A stretch of DNA of 64,000 nt from Aphrocallistes beatrix (GCA_963281255.1 OY725493.1:426929-490928); one strand, 5' to 3'. Positions 22,350 to 32,848 are shown, counted from the first letter of the stretch. Numbers and translations are program-made. Notes: generated from the sequence alone by a model not told the origin.

Positions 22350-22949
22350 ATGGAAGTATTTTCACTGTTCCAGTCCTTATCAGCTATCATTGTCGTGCTA
22401 TTATCGTTAACAGAGCTCAGAAGTCCGAACAAAGGAGAAAAGTCTGTCAGGAAAAATACACTACTGCCTTCGTTCGATCTAGGATTAATATTGTCTCCAT
22501 TCATAACACACATCTGTGTGCAAATGTATTACACTTACAGATGGTGGGAAGCAGTATTGAATGGAAGCAGTGTGGAAATACCGAGAAGTGACGGAATGTT
22601 TCTGATGGGACTTTTGGTGTTTGGTATCGGGAAATATTTGAGAACGAGAGCTAAACAGGAGTTAGGAAAGTTCTTCACATTTGAGATTGGAGTGCATGAA
22701 AATCAAAAGCTGATAAAAACCGGACTCTACACCTACTTAATGCATCCAAGCTATTTGGGGGGATTCCTTATGTGCATAGGACCTTGTTTCATGTATGTTT
22801 CTACCATGCTATGTGGATTTTCCATTCTGAAACTCTGCTCCTTATTGAACAGGATTCGAATAGAGGAGAAAATGCTGCATGTAAACTTTGGAAAGGAATT
22901 CGAGCAATACAAGTCAGAGAGATGGAGAATGCTCCCTTACGTATACTGA
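22350..22949 (+). CDS. ICMT-like membrane methyltransferase, copy G (second subfamily)
   Basis: Intronless, 199 aa, closest to copy F. Scattered differences include HICVQ, VEIPRSDG and KFFTFEIGVHENQK. MHPSYLGG motif and C-terminal EEKMLHVNFGKEFEQYKSER intact. It converges tail-to-tail with the NPM1-like gene 380 bp away; the pair is repeated in inverse at 35.8-37.7 kb. Confidence 0.85.
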   Translation: MEVFSLFQSLSAIIVVLLSLTELRSPNKGEKSVRKNTLLPSFDLGLILSPFITHICVQMYYTYRWWEAVLNGSSVEIPRSDGMFLMGLLVFGIGKYLRTRAKQELGKFFTFEIGVHENQKLIKTGLYTYLMHPSYLGGFLMCIGPCFMYVSTMLCGFSILKLCSLLNRIRIEEKMLHVNFGKEFEQYKSERWRMLPYVY

Positions 22950-23332
22950 GTGCAGCATTGAATAGTTTGTGTGTAACTGTGACGTTTCTTCAGTAATTAT
23001 TGTAAACCATTAGAACTACTTAGAGTTGATTAGAAGCTATAGTATTTGTGTGTCTTCTTGGAATGTAAATTATATTAAGTCAAGACTGGAATGAGATTTG
23101 CCAAATAATGAAAATTTAAAACTTCTTAATTAAATAATTACTTTTAAAATAATAAATTTTGGCCAATGAGAACACTGCTTTTCTTCCTTAAGTTTATGAT
23201 TGAGTTTAAGGTAGAGATTCAAGCAAAATGATAGGGCAACGAGTTCTATTTATAACTCACTAACTCACTAAAATGAACGAACAATTGATGGAAAAAATGA
23301 TAAAATAGCTCTATTTGTACTAAGTCAGTTTT

Positions 23333-24304
23333 CTAGTTCTTCCGTAACTTCTCTACGAACTTCCACAGCTCAGAAACCTGTTCTGTGTCAGTTACTTTCA
23401 GGCCTTTCAAGTAATTCTTGAACTTTTCTGGGGTTTTGGGGAGGGTCTTATTCGATCGGAGTTTGCTCTTCACAGCTTCCAGTGACTGAGCGTTTACTTT
23501 CCCGCCTTTCGCGTCAGCTGAATTCTTCTTTTCTGAAGAAACGGGAGACTTATCTTTGCCTTTTTTCTGCTTTTTACCCTGTGGCTTCTCTTCTGGGATA
23601 TCTGATGCTGAGTCATCATTCTCATCCTGACCAATAGCATCCATTCCTTCATCGTCGATTGAAGAGGATTCTCCAAAGTCTAAATCGGGATCTGAGTCAG
23701 AACTAGACCCATCGTCCTCTCCTGCTATCGCCTTAGCGATCCGCTCCTTCCTAGCTCCGTTCTCAGCTTTCTTCCCTTCCTTCGCAGAGTCGCCCTTCCC
23801 CCCTGTGGGGTCAGGCTTGGCCTTCTTCGATTCGATCGGAGAAGCGTCCATCTTTCGCTTCTTCCCTTTCAGCTGGGACTCCGATCTCACCAGACTCTCG
23901 TCTGCTTCGTAGCCTTCGTCGTCGCTCTCACTCCCCGAATCTCCTCCGATCGAGTGCTGGACGCCGAGCAAGGAGATGGGACCGGTCCCAGCCACCAAGT
24001 TGAAGCTCACAGGCGGATTCACGGTGATGTTCAGCATGGTGTGCTCCAATAGTCCCTCCTTCAAACTCACAATCGGGAAAGACTCAGTCTTCTCGGCACC
24101 CTCTTCTGTCAGAACTTTCATCTCGACCACGTTGCGGTCTCCCTTCTTCGCTCCGACGCCGATGGTGGCTTGAGACAGTTCCAGTTTCAAGTCTCCTCCC
24201 TCAGAGCTGACCTGCTCCTCACTCGGCCAAATCTGGCTCTTGTTGGTCGCACTGAGTACAATGCCCCACAACTTCTCACTGGACTCTGGTAGGAAATCAG
24301 CCAT
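23333..24304 (-). CDS. NPM1: Nucleophosmin (NPM1-like) histone chaperone, left-arm copy
   Basis: Intronless, 323 aa. Nucleolar/nuclear histone chaperone. Residues about 1-120 form the nucleoplasmin core (ESSEKLWGIVLSATNKSQIW ... SLLGVQHSIGGDS). Three acidic tracts follow (SGSESDDEGYEADE; SSSDSDPDLDFGESSSIDDE; DENDDSASD), with a basic nuclear-localisation-type patch (KGKKRKMD) between. The last about 50 residues (SLEAVKSKLRSNKTLPKTPE, then FKNYLKGLKV and LWKFVEKLRKN) match the three-helix nucleic-acid-binding domain that distinguishes NPM1 from nucleoplasmin. Absence of introns in an otherwise intron-bearing neighbourhood may mean a retroposed ancestor. Differs from the right-arm copy at only about four residues. 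Confidence 0.92.
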   Translation of the reverse strand: MADFLPESSEKLWGIVLSATNKSQIWPSEEQVSSEGGDLKLELSQATIGVGAKKGDRNVVEMKVLTEEGAEKTESFPIVSLKEGLLEHTMLNITVNPPVSFNLVAGTGPISLLGVQHSIGGDSGSESDDEGYEADESLVRSESQLKGKKRKMDASPIESKKAKPDPTGGKGDSAKEGKKAENGARKERIAKAIAGEDDGSSSDSDPDLDFGESSSIDDEGMDAIGQDENDDSASDIPEEKPQGKKQKKGKDKSPVSSEKKNSADAKGGKVNAQSLEAVKSKLRSNKTLPKTPEKFKNYLKGLKVTDTEQVSELWKFVEKLRKN

Positions 24305-24596
24305 GATGGAATTCAGTTAATAACTAAGTTTTTAAGAAAAGGAATTCTATTCAAATACTTCTGGTGTTTAATTAAACAGAGGAGTGAGTTATGGTTTGAT
24401 ATGAACAACAGCACAATAACAATATTTAATTGTACGCAGCTTTAACTTTTTCTAATCACCGTAGTCATAAATCCATCCAATCAGAACAAATGTGTACAGT
24501 GACACATCTTATTCAAGTCCTGAGAACCAATCATATTTGAACCAATACGTTAGAGGAAAAAGGAATGGAAATTAATTCAGTGATATTCTCCTAATA

Positions 24597-24796
24597 CAGC
24601 GGTTCCCAAACTGGGGTGCATGAACCCCCTAGGGGTGCACGGGTCCTTAGTCGGGGGTGCACGGGACAAAGATTCGTACTTATTGCAATGACAAGTCGGA
24701 TCAATAGAGTTTTTCAGACTTAGGTGGGTCCTGGGGTGCACAAAATAATTTTTAGGTGTCAGGGGGTGCACGAAGTAAAGAGGTTGGGAACCACTG
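24597..24796. mobile_element. hAT-like MITE, CAGCGGTTCCCAA family
   Basis: Ends CAGCGGTTCCCAAACTGGGG / GAGGTTGGGAACCACTG are inverted. Flanks TCCTAATA and TTCTAATA are an 8-bp target duplication with one mismatch. A second copy is at 38020-38200. Confidence 0.75.
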
Positions 24797-25284
24797 TTCT
24801 AATAGTAATTGTTATTATGTACTCGAAATTCCCTGCTGATATAGGTAATTGCAATCAGAGAGAACAACATTGATGTTATGATCAGAAAGCTTGAGAGCAA
24901 CGGAACATTCAAACTATTGCTAGAACTCAGATGTACTGTTATTCTATACAATTCAGTTTAAACGCATGTCTAGAATCTAGAAGTATCAAATTGTACATAA
25001 AATGATTGATTTCCGCTTTTTAAGCAACTTGAACCTTAACTAACAACTAAGACAGCTAATTCTTCTCAAAAAAGCAAATGTTTTAAACATTTCAAATTTT
25101 TTTATGAAGAGGATCTCTTTCTTGAAATTCAGAGGATTGACTCTATCTCCCTGAAACCTGCATCATAGAAGATAGGGATTACTGATACATATATGTATCT
25201 ATTTATACAAATGTATACAAATAAACCAATATATTACAAATACTTTTGAATGGAACAATATACCTCAACTCTGTCGACTCTCAT
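24797..25284. other. Intergenic DNA before the PH-START 3' end
   Basis: No gene or clear repeat seen; AT-rich, with a CTATTTATA near 25199. Confidence 0.5.
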
Positions 25285-28200
25285 TCACAAGCATTGAATA
25301 GCGTTAACAAACACTTGAAGATGTTGCTTCAGTTGAGTGAATACTGACCTAAGACCAAGTTTCAGTAATCCAGAGTTATAAGCTGTCTTGAACATTCTCT
25401 GTAAGGATCCTCTCACGTTCAACTGTATGATAACAGTGCAGTGTGTGATGGGTTTACCTGAAACGTCTGTGATTGGTCGTAGGATCATCCCACTCGGATA
25501 GAGAATCACTCTCTCCACCCCCATTAGCATAGCGGAGTTTTCATGTGAAATACGTGTGACTAACATTCCAGAGCACCCTTCCGTATCTAGGTAGGGAGGT
25601 ACGCAGAATCGAAGTGCGGTTAGCTCGCGCTTATGCATGTGAGGTATGGGTACGTGATAGTAGTTCTGAAACACGACTGCTTCTGGTTCCTGATCGATGT
25701 GTTCTAGAATGTTCTCATTGCGGAATGGATAGTCGAAGTTGCCGCCAACCTTAATCGCATTCTTGAAGTACTCCAGAGCTATTTGAGGATCCGCTTCCAA
25801 CGTGCCTTCCAGCTAGAAATAGAATTATATACTAAAATTAGATAGCATAGCTATTATTAGCACAAGTAACTTGTGAAAAGCATCGCTAATTATGTAATGA
25901 GAAACTATAGTATAAGTCAGTTTTTATTAGTCAATAAAATCAAGATCGATTGTAATGTTAAATCCTTTGATTCTGATTTAATACAATTTGACACATTTGT
26001 GAAAAGGTGTGAAAACTTTGTAGAATTTGCACCCAGGTTCAAATCTCCACCATATAAGGAATATCTGGTCCAAATTTGGTGCAATTTGGTCCAATATAAT
26101 TTCCAGGAGCGAGCAGACGGAAGTACGTACGTTACAAGCCGATCAAGCATAAGGCATATATACTAGGAGCTGCACTAAAAACGATAGACAGAAACCCAGG
26201 ATCAAAAACGAGTCCACTGTATAATACCTGGACATACCTAATTTACGGACTTGATGGAACGGTTCCGGAATTTTAAATACCTATTTTACGGAATATTCTA
26301 TTCCGGATATTATAAATTTCCGTAAATTGGGCATTTAAAATTCCGGGACCGTTCCGTCGGTAAATTATGTCCATAATAACCATGGATAAGAGACACCACA
26401 GCTCTACCTTTATAAGCACGGGCTCGTGGGAACTGAACTTGGTGCGGGCTATGGTGATATTGTGGTTGGTGTCCACTTTCTTCCAGACGGTGCAAGCTAG
26501 CTTCTGCTTCATAGCTCTCCACTGCTCCAGCCGCCACTTGCTGCTCAGGTAGTCCTGTGACCGCAGATCTGGAGGATTGGAATGTCAATGAGAGGACTCT
26601 GATTGGGTAGTGCTAACCTGACTTTGCTTAGGGGTCAATTCTATTTATAGAATATACCCCGCACTTTTATAGTTTCCCCGCTCAAAATGACAACTGGAAA
26701 TGAGTAAAATTCCTAGGGTTTTCCCGCCCAAAATGACGACTGGAAATGGTTAAAATTCCTAGGGTTTCCCCGCCCAAAATGACAACTGGAAATGAGTTAG
26801 CAAAATCCATAGTCCGAGTTATTATTATAATTCAAATGGAAGCTAGTGAACTCTCAGATCAAACCAATTTCTATTGCAACACTCTGTAGAGCAATGGCAC
26901 TTAAACTGTGGGGTGTGGGGGTGTTTGGGGTTTTAAGGGGGCATCACTTCGGATTTTAACATGGGAAAGGAGTATAATCCCGATTTTTTCACTCTTCTAT
27001 TGAGATAATTCTCTAGGGCAGCGCGCTGTCCAACAGGTGGCCCGCGTTGCCTGCTTCAATCTCCTGCTTCAATCTCCCCCTTTTTTACCCACTTTTAGAC
27101 AAATTCTCCAAATTTTTCCATATCATGCATCTCGTTATAAACATAGGGACATAGGGCTGATAGACCATGGTTCTACCAATTCTTTTCAATATATATTAGC
27201 TTTTTTTGTTCACGATACAAATTATCCAAAATGCCTCTATCCATACCCATCCCGAGTGCACGTCCCTGTATTGCGGGCCGCCACTAAATGATATGAAGCA
27301 GTTGCGGCCCAAAGTAAATATAGTTGGACAGCCCTGATCTAGAGTGTCCCGTTTTTACATGAAATGTCTCCACTATGTCTTGTATAATACTTTTTTATTG
27401 CGTTTCGCCATATCCCGTGAATTCAACACTACGCCAGCTTTATCACGGCTCAAATTGTCATGTGCAGATCCTACCATACATACCATTCCAACTCCTCGGT
27501 TGCAGATTATCGTACACAGATCCAGTCTCATCTTCAAAGTCCAGATCATCGTCATCGTCTTGCAGAGGAACAGAGAACGTGATTGGTTCCTGAGTCTGAT
27601 TGGCCGCGGGTAAGACTGGGAGGGAATAGGACATGTCGAGGGTGGGAGGGAATGAGAATTCATTGGCCGCTGTTGGGGAGGGAAGAGAGAGATCTGAACT
27701 CTCCATTCCCAGCATTAGGCTCATGTGTTTGTCGAATACCTCTGTGTCCTAAAGATTAGAAATAATCTCAAGATTTGAATTATTGGAGAGATTTCAGCTA
27801 CAACTCTGGGAACCTAGGAACACGAGACGCTCCTTTAAGCGTTTGGTTTTAATCCCAAAGTGTTTAGAAATTATAATATTACCCAATCTACCCTCAATAT
27901 ACAGTCGACTCCGCTTAATAAGGTCACATTGGTCATAGGACATTTTGCCACGATTAAGCGGAGAACCCTATTAACCGAAAATATTTGTATTAGCTTCTAT
28001 GTGTGAGAGCTATTCCGGTCCTGCCAAAAGTACCCCGATTAAACAGTGACCCTATTAAGCGGAGTCGACTGTAGTGCTATTTATAGATTTAGGCATATTG
28101 AAATCTATGGTTTGATACTAAGAGCGTATCCTGGAGGGCTGTATAGTATCCTGGTCATAACCTAATTAGTTACATTCTCGAACTTCATTCCGAATGACAG

Positions 28201-29972
28201 AATTTGTTTCGGAGGAACGAAATCCTGAGTGGAACTCCTGAAGAAATCAGATAAATGCGAATAGGCGAACACCTCTGTATAGTACTGTGAATCCTAGGAA
28301 CTCATACAAGAGCGTACTGGTAACGTATTCAGAAATATTATCTCTAAAATATTCGTAGACTACACTAGACACAGATAGCATCTAAGCGCATTTATAAGAA
28401 ATGAATACAGTGGAATTCGCTTATTAGCAACTCGAGTTTTGCTCATTAAATGGTTGCTAATATGCGAAGTTGCTAATAAGGGAACAGAAATAACACAAAA
28501 TCTTCACCTGGGACCTGAAGATTGGTTGCTAATAGAGCAATATTGCTAATAAGCGAATTTCACTGTAGTTATATCTCATAAATCGGGATGGCTTTTCAAA
28601 GTATTGATAAGTTAAAATTAGGTACAGTATACTCTGCTAGATATGTTATAATTCTCTAAAAAAGGATCGTGTCTATTTATAGAAGTTTAGGTAGAGTGTC
28701 TGACCTAAACTTCTATAAATAGACACGATCCTTTATCTCAGAATTTCACGATAGAACAATGCCACCATTTCCACTTTTAAAACATACGTAATTCTATATT
28801 TAGATTTCTAGGATTTTTTGTGAATAAACTCAAACAATATACACAATTTATCCTCGATTATCTCAGAATAGCTCTGCATTGATTGGTCAGTACAGGAATG
28901 CTCACCGTTGTGTCTGAGCTGGAGTTTGTGGCAGAGGGAGACATCTCCAGATCTGAAGAAGTGTCGCTACTCATGCCATGTGGCACAAGTGGCTTCCTGG
29001 CACGCGCCAAGCTTCTAGACCTGAGAGTGTGGACTCTTCTAGCTGCTTCCTCTGGAACTCCTGTCACAGAATAATTAAACATTTGTGCAAAGATTGATGA
29101 CAAAAAAACCGATTTCGACTGACATACCTAATTTACGGAACGGAACAGAACCATTCCGTGAAATCTGAATAATTTACGGAATTTGATGGTACGGTTCCGG
29201 AATTTTAAATGCCTATTTTACGGAACATTCCGTCAATTAGGCATTTACAATATCTGAAATAGAATATTCCGACGTAAAATAGGCATTTAAAATATCCAGA
29301 ACCGTACCGTCAAATTCCGTAAATTATTCAGATTTCACGGAATGGTTCTGTTCTGTTCCGTTTCGTAAATTAGGTACAGTAAAACCTCCAAATAGGGAAC
29401 ACTTTTGGGACTGTTGAAAAGTGTTCCTAATATGGAGGTGTTCCTTGATAAGAGGTCTGCCTAAAGGATAGGAGAAAATCGGGACCTAAAAAAGGTGTCC
29501 CCCAAGTGGAGGTGTTCCCTAATGGAGGTTTTACTGTATTCCCATTTTGTACGGTTTGAGGAGAAGTACCTTCAATGGCTGCCTCGATGGCTGTCATCCA
29601 CTCCTTCTTCTCCAGGTCCCCCATACAGCACATGTAGTAGGTCCGACTGGACCCATCCTCCACCAGCGGTCCCACGGCGAAGCAATGGAGCTTCCCTTTC
29701 ACCGTCAACTCAATGTGTCGTGTGGCGTAGGTCCTGTCCAATGGGATCACTCCAGCTGGAAGGTCGTCGCTAGGGGATTTGAAGTAGGTCAGGGTGATGG
29801 CGCCTTGGTACTCCGTGAGGAGGAAGAGACGCCTTCTCCAGTTTTTTGACCCGAGGAAGGAGGATCCACTCTCTTTCAGACACCAGCCAGACTTAAGGAG
29901 AGAGGAGTGGGATAGGAGGGGTGGGAGGGTGTGGGATTTGTGGTTCTTGGTGGCTACGGAGCTGTGAGACAT
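25285..29972 (-). CDS. PH-START domain protein, 5 exons
   Basis: Predicted membrane-docking lipid-binding protein. Exons: 29972-29570, 29060-28906, 27748-27484, 26568-26408, 25812-25285; GT/AG sites and phases agree, total 1512 nt, 503 aa. Exon 1 encodes a PH domain (LLKSGWCLKESGSSFLGSKN to DLEKKEWMTAIEAAIE, with the final Trp helix). Exons 2-3 give a Ser-rich then acidic linker (DDDDDLDFEDE). Exons 4-5 encode a START-like domain with the family's HVPIPHMHKRELTALRF and SVLYP-type strands, ending at a C-terminal helix. The order PH, linker, START recalls ceramide-transfer proteins, but the PH lacks the lipid-binding GWQ motif of CERT/FAPP and I see no FFAT motif. Ligand unknown. Introns carry several MITEs and a perfect hairpin. 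Confidence 0.8.
26020..26190 (+). repeat. Dispersed repeat with CCCAGGTTCAAATCTCC core, copy 2
   Basis: Match to 4741-4900, ending CTAGGAGCTGCACTAAAAA, a tail also seen at 57315-57335. Confidence 0.5.
26231..26372. repeat. Palindromic MITE, GGACATACC family, copy a
   Basis: Inverted ends GGACATACCTAATTTACGG / GGTAAATTATGTCC with flanks ATAATACCT and ATAATAACC (imperfect 9-bp duplication). Lies in the last PH-START intron. Confidence 0.7.
26672..26812. repeat. 46-bp tandem repeat, three units
   Basis: Three copies of a 46-bp unit of form GTTTCCCCGCCCAAAATGAC ... TTCCTAGG, preceded by CTATTTATAG. Confidence 0.8.
27019..27336. mobile_element. hAT-like element relic
   Basis: Ends CAGCGCGCTGTCCAACAGG / AGTTGGACAGCCCTG are inverted and of hAT type; the interior has GCGGCCC words. 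The target duplication is not clear. Confidence 0.45.
27345..27470. repeat. Degraded CATGCCAAC-family MITE, copy 3
   Basis: Shares GTGTCCCGTTTTTACATGAA and TTATCACGGCTCA blocks, inverse to the copies at 8.2 and 33.0 kb, without intact ends. Confidence 0.5.
27813..28165 (+). repeat. Dispersed repeat split by a MITE
   Basis: Homologous to 45932-46110 (ACGAGACGCTCCTTTAAGCG on the left, GGAGGGCTGTATAGTATCC on the right). The middle is occupied by the pogo-like MITE 27902-28072. Confidence 0.6.
27902..28072. repeat. pogo-like MITE, CAGTCGACTCCGC family
   Basis: Inverted ends CAGTCGACTCCGCTTAATAA / TATTAAGCGGAGTCGACTG, flanked by TA. Confidence 0.8.
28408..28565. repeat. pogo-like MITE, TTCGCTTATTAGCAA family
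   Basis: Starts CAGTGGAATTCGCTTATTAG and ends AATAAGCGAATTTCACTG. Confidence 0.75.
28661..28734. other. Perfect 32-bp stem hairpin in a PH-START intron
   Basis: Left stem 28661-28692 and right stem 28703-28734 are exact reverse complements, with a 10-nt loop AGAGTGTCTG. Each stem carries the TATAAATAG motif (on opposite strands). Size (74 nt) fits a miRNA precursor, but perfect pairing also fits a very young foldback transposon; no target duplication is evident. Confidence 0.85.
29121..29376. repeat. Palindromic MITE, GGACATACC family, copy b (longest)
   Basis: A near-perfect foldback of about 255 bp from GACATACCTAATTTACGG to TTTCGTAAATTAGGTA in PH-START intron 1. Its right end is cut at TA by the pogo-like MITE starting at 29377. 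Confidence 0.8.
29377..29536. repeat. pogo-like MITE, CCTCCAAATAGGGAA family
   Basis: Starts CAGTAAAACCTCCAAATAGG and ends CCCTAATGGAGGTTTTACTG, flanked by TA; inserted at the edge of the palindrome 29121-29376. Confidence 0.75.
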
Positions 29973-30079
29973 TTCCTCCCCTCAGACAAACGAAAATATT
30001 TTAAAGATTCTATTTTCTAATATCTTCTAGAATTAATTAAACCAATTTCGAACATTTTCGTAAATAGTTCCTATTAGAC

Positions 30080-30239
30080 CAGTGTTTCTTAACCTTTTCA
30101 GACCTCAAAAAAAATAATTATTCAAAACAAATTATTATAAGGCGTAATTATTATTTCAAATAATCAAGTACATTTTAGTTTTATCAGCTGCTTGGATAAC
30201 CACCCATGGGGTATCGAGGCATAACGTTAAGAACCCCTG
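30080..30239. mobile_element. hAT-like MITE relic
   Basis: Ends CAGTGTTTCTTAACCTTTT / GTTAAGAACCCCTG resemble hAT termini; target duplication unclear. Confidence 0.45.
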
Positions 30240-30273
30240 CATGAATTCATACTGCATATAATTTGGATAATTC

Positions 30274-30423
30274 AGACATACCTAATTTGGGGAATGGAAC
30301 CATTTCGGGAAATCTTAGTACCTAATTTACGGAACGGTTCCGGATATTATGAATACCTAATTTACGAGTTCCGTATATTCCATAAATTAAATGTCCGTTC
30401 CATTCCGTAAATTAGGTATGTCC
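30274..30423. repeat. Palindromic MITE, GGACATACC family, copy c
   Basis: Ends GACATACCTAATTTGG / TAAATTAGGTATGTCC, flanks GATAATTCA and GATAATTTG (imperfect 9-bp duplication). Confidence 0.7.
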
Positions 30424-30870
30424 GATAATTTGGATACTTTGAAACTGAAAGATCAGACACTCAACACGAAGGCTCTGGGATATTTATCAGGCTACAGGAC
30501 GCTATCACTCAACTAAGGGTAAGATGGTGGAACTTTTTTTTCCGGCCGAGTTTTTTTCTCCACAGAAAGTGTAAAATGTCCAGGCTTTGGTTATAATTCT
30601 TCTGGTCACCCTACTAAGGGCGAAATCCGAAATGAATAAACCTTTTGTCTAAATATTTAACACAAAGTCAATCACTCCACTGGGTCCATCAGTATTTCTT
30701 AGACGGAGGTTATAACTGTCAATAGGCATCTCTTTTAAACATTAGAACGGCACTAACAAAATTGGAAAAACCCCCAGAACTATTTTATGGATGAAAATAC
30801 ATATACAGTAAATAACTCCGAACAATTTCGACTGTCCCCTGTGTTCATATTAATGAGGTTCAATTGTATG

Positions 30871-31041
30871 CAGTAGAACTCGGTTAGTACGTACTCGGGA
30901 TACAACGTACTGCGGCTTAGTACGTACTCATTTCTCTGAACCAGAATTCATTTATTATATAGATTCCTATGTAATATCAACTCGGTTAGTACGCACTTTT
31001 TTCCACTTCCCGGAGGGGTACGTACTAATCGAGTTCTACTG
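30871..31041. repeat. pogo-like MITE, CTCGGTTAGTACGTA family
   Basis: Starts CAGTAGAACTCGGTTAGTAC and ends GTACTAATCGAGTTCTACTG; about 300 bp upstream of the bHLH-PAS start. Confidence 0.75.
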
Positions 31042-31340
31042 TATATGCTATTGCATCCATAAATAGTAGTTTCATAGTCCAGTTATTATTTGAATGGAAG
31101 ATATTGGGGGTCAAAATAGTTTTGGTAAAGTCGTATATATGAGAAGCGGATAGACAAGTTTGAGAGAATTATGCCTACGAAACGACATATTATAATTTAA
31201 TTAATAATTAACTACTTTGGTTGCATACTTAATTGCATTTCCACTAGGCTCATATTCTCACTGTACTCTCTTATATGGTAGTACGAGTATATTAATGGCT
31301 TTAGAGAATTCTGATCGCATAATATAATCAGTTATAACCC

Positions 31341-32534
31341 ATGGAGGAATTTAGGGCGACAGAGACATTATATTCACTCCCAAAAAAGTCTGAAAAAGTG
31401 ACCACAGACAAAGTGAGGAGTGTCTGTGAGCAAAAACGCAGAAAATCTACCAACGATATTCTAAATAATATCGAGACACTTGTTTACAGTTCAAATCCTG
31501 TCGATCTGCCATCCAAGAAGATAGGCAAGATCCAAATCCTAGAGAAGGCAAGTAGGTTTATCCGCTTCTACGATCAGCTGGTGAAGAACATTGATTCCTC
31601 GAATATGTCCGAAACAGCTGTTATTCCCTCTGATGTGCTCCAATCCCTTTTCACCTACTCGCAGAAGGGATTTCTATTGGTCGTCGATTCCACTGGGCAG
31701 GTTATATGCTGCTCCAGTTCTGCTATGGGTTGTCTACAAAGCCCAGATACTCGAATAGTAGGCGTTAAGTTATCACAGCTCCTAACCATCAATGACAACG
31801 ATTTCTTAATGTCACTCGTCAGCGAGAAAAGAGGAGAACCAATGGCGTTCTATATCCACTTCACCATTAACAGTGATGTCATGCATACTTTCAGCTGTCG
31901 GACTTTCTGGCACCAGTTTGAAGAGAGTAGTGCACCCGAATCGGATCTTGGAATGGGAGCTTTGATCCTAGCCTGTAGCAGCATAGACAAACTCACTATG
32001 TACTCTCTCCCCATCTTCAACGGTGAGCAAGCACTCACATTCGAGTTCAAGGTCTCTCTGGATGGGAAATTCATGAAGATTAATGAAGAGACAGAGAGGT
32101 ACACAGGGCACACTTCCAGCGATTTGATAGGTCGTTGCATTCTGGACTACGTGAATTGGGAGCAAACGGTGGAGCTAATAACGACGATGACAGCCGTACT
32201 CCATCAATCTGGCCCTGCGACCATCTGCTTGCAATTCTGTTGCAAGTCCAAGTCGTTGATTTGGATACAAGCGAGCATTCGCGCCTCTCAGAATTTGTGG
32301 AATTCCAGAGTCGAATCACTCATTTTTCGCTGCGAAACCCTTGATTACAATGAAATAATGGCATCCAAGAGCACTCTTTCTGCCAGTCTCTTTCCCCCCG
32401 GACAGATTGATAACCCCCTTGAATCGACTAGCTCCCAGGGTCCCACGAGTTCTCAGGGTCCCACGAGTTCTCAGGGTCCTACGAGTTCCCATGGTCCGAA
32501 TTACTCATCTATGCAGGCTCCATTAAATATCTAG
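31341..32534 (+). CDS. bHLH-PAS protein, single exon
   Basis: 397 aa, intronless. Residues about 25-85 form a bHLH: the basic/helix 1 part CEQKRRKSTNDILNNIETLV keeps the ExxRR-type contacts, and helix 2 is KIGKIQILEKASRFIRFY. PAS-A lies at about 100-160 (KGFLLVVDSTGQVICCSSSA), a linker with CRTFWHQF and ALILACSS follows, and PAS-B at about 230-330 (VSLDGKFMKINEETERYTGH). The CE..RR basic region and PAS spacing look most like the p160 nuclear-receptor coactivators, but ARNT/CLOCK-type cannot be excluded. It is far shorter than either class, with no LxxLL boxes and no long activation region. The C-terminus has four tandem TSSQGP-type repeats. Likely a nuclear transcription factor or dimer partner; DNA binding is uncertain. 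Confidence 0.8.
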   Translation: MEEFRATETLYSLPKKSEKVTTDKVRSVCEQKRRKSTNDILNNIETLVYSSNPVDLPSKKIGKIQILEKASRFIRFYDQLVKNIDSSNMSETAVIPSDVLQSLFTYSQKGFLLVVDSTGQVICCSSSAMGCLQSPDTRIVGVKLSQLLTINDNDFLMSLVSEKRGEPMAFYIHFTINSDVMHTFSCRTFWHQFEESSAPESDLGMGALILACSSIDKLTMYSLPIFNGEQALTFEFKVSLDGKFMKINEETERYTGHTSSDLIGRCILDYVNWEQTVELITTMTAVLHQSGPATICLQFCCKSKSLIWIQASIRASQNLWNSRVESLIFRCETLDYNEIMASKSTLSASLFPPGQIDNPLESTSSQGPTSSQGPTSSQGPTSSHGPNYSSMQAPLNI

Positions 32535-32848
32535 TCGCATCTCTTCCATGGACCCTACTTCCTAAACTTTGTTATTCCTATTTTCTTTATCTTGACTGTG
32601 CATATTTCCATTTTAGCTTGACTAACTTTGATTTTAGTTTTTAATTCTATTTCTGTATATCCATTATTATTTACTATTATGGTATGTAAATATTAATTTT
32701 TACAGACTATAATAATAAATAATAATGCAATTAAGTATTTTAACGTCCAATCATTCTTCAATTCAGGGATTCCAGGACTGGCAAAAAAAGTTGTACGGAA
32801 TATTTTTTGCCAACCGTTTACTTGCTATTTTCTTCCATTTTAGTTATA

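Larger units (their letters stand above)
19300..24345. repeat. Inverted segmental duplication, left arm
   Basis: Carries ICMT-like E, F and G and the NPM1-like gene. The right arm (35740-39150) holds the same order in reverse, with one F/G-type copy instead of two. Edges are placed where flanking similarity fades. Confidence 0.8.
29973..31340. other. Divergent intergenic region between PH-START and bHLH-PAS genes
   Basis: No gene seen. It must hold both promoters. Three MITEs are listed separately, and a right-end fragment of the GTTAATACGAA pogo-like family lies at about 30815-30868. Confidence 0.5.
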
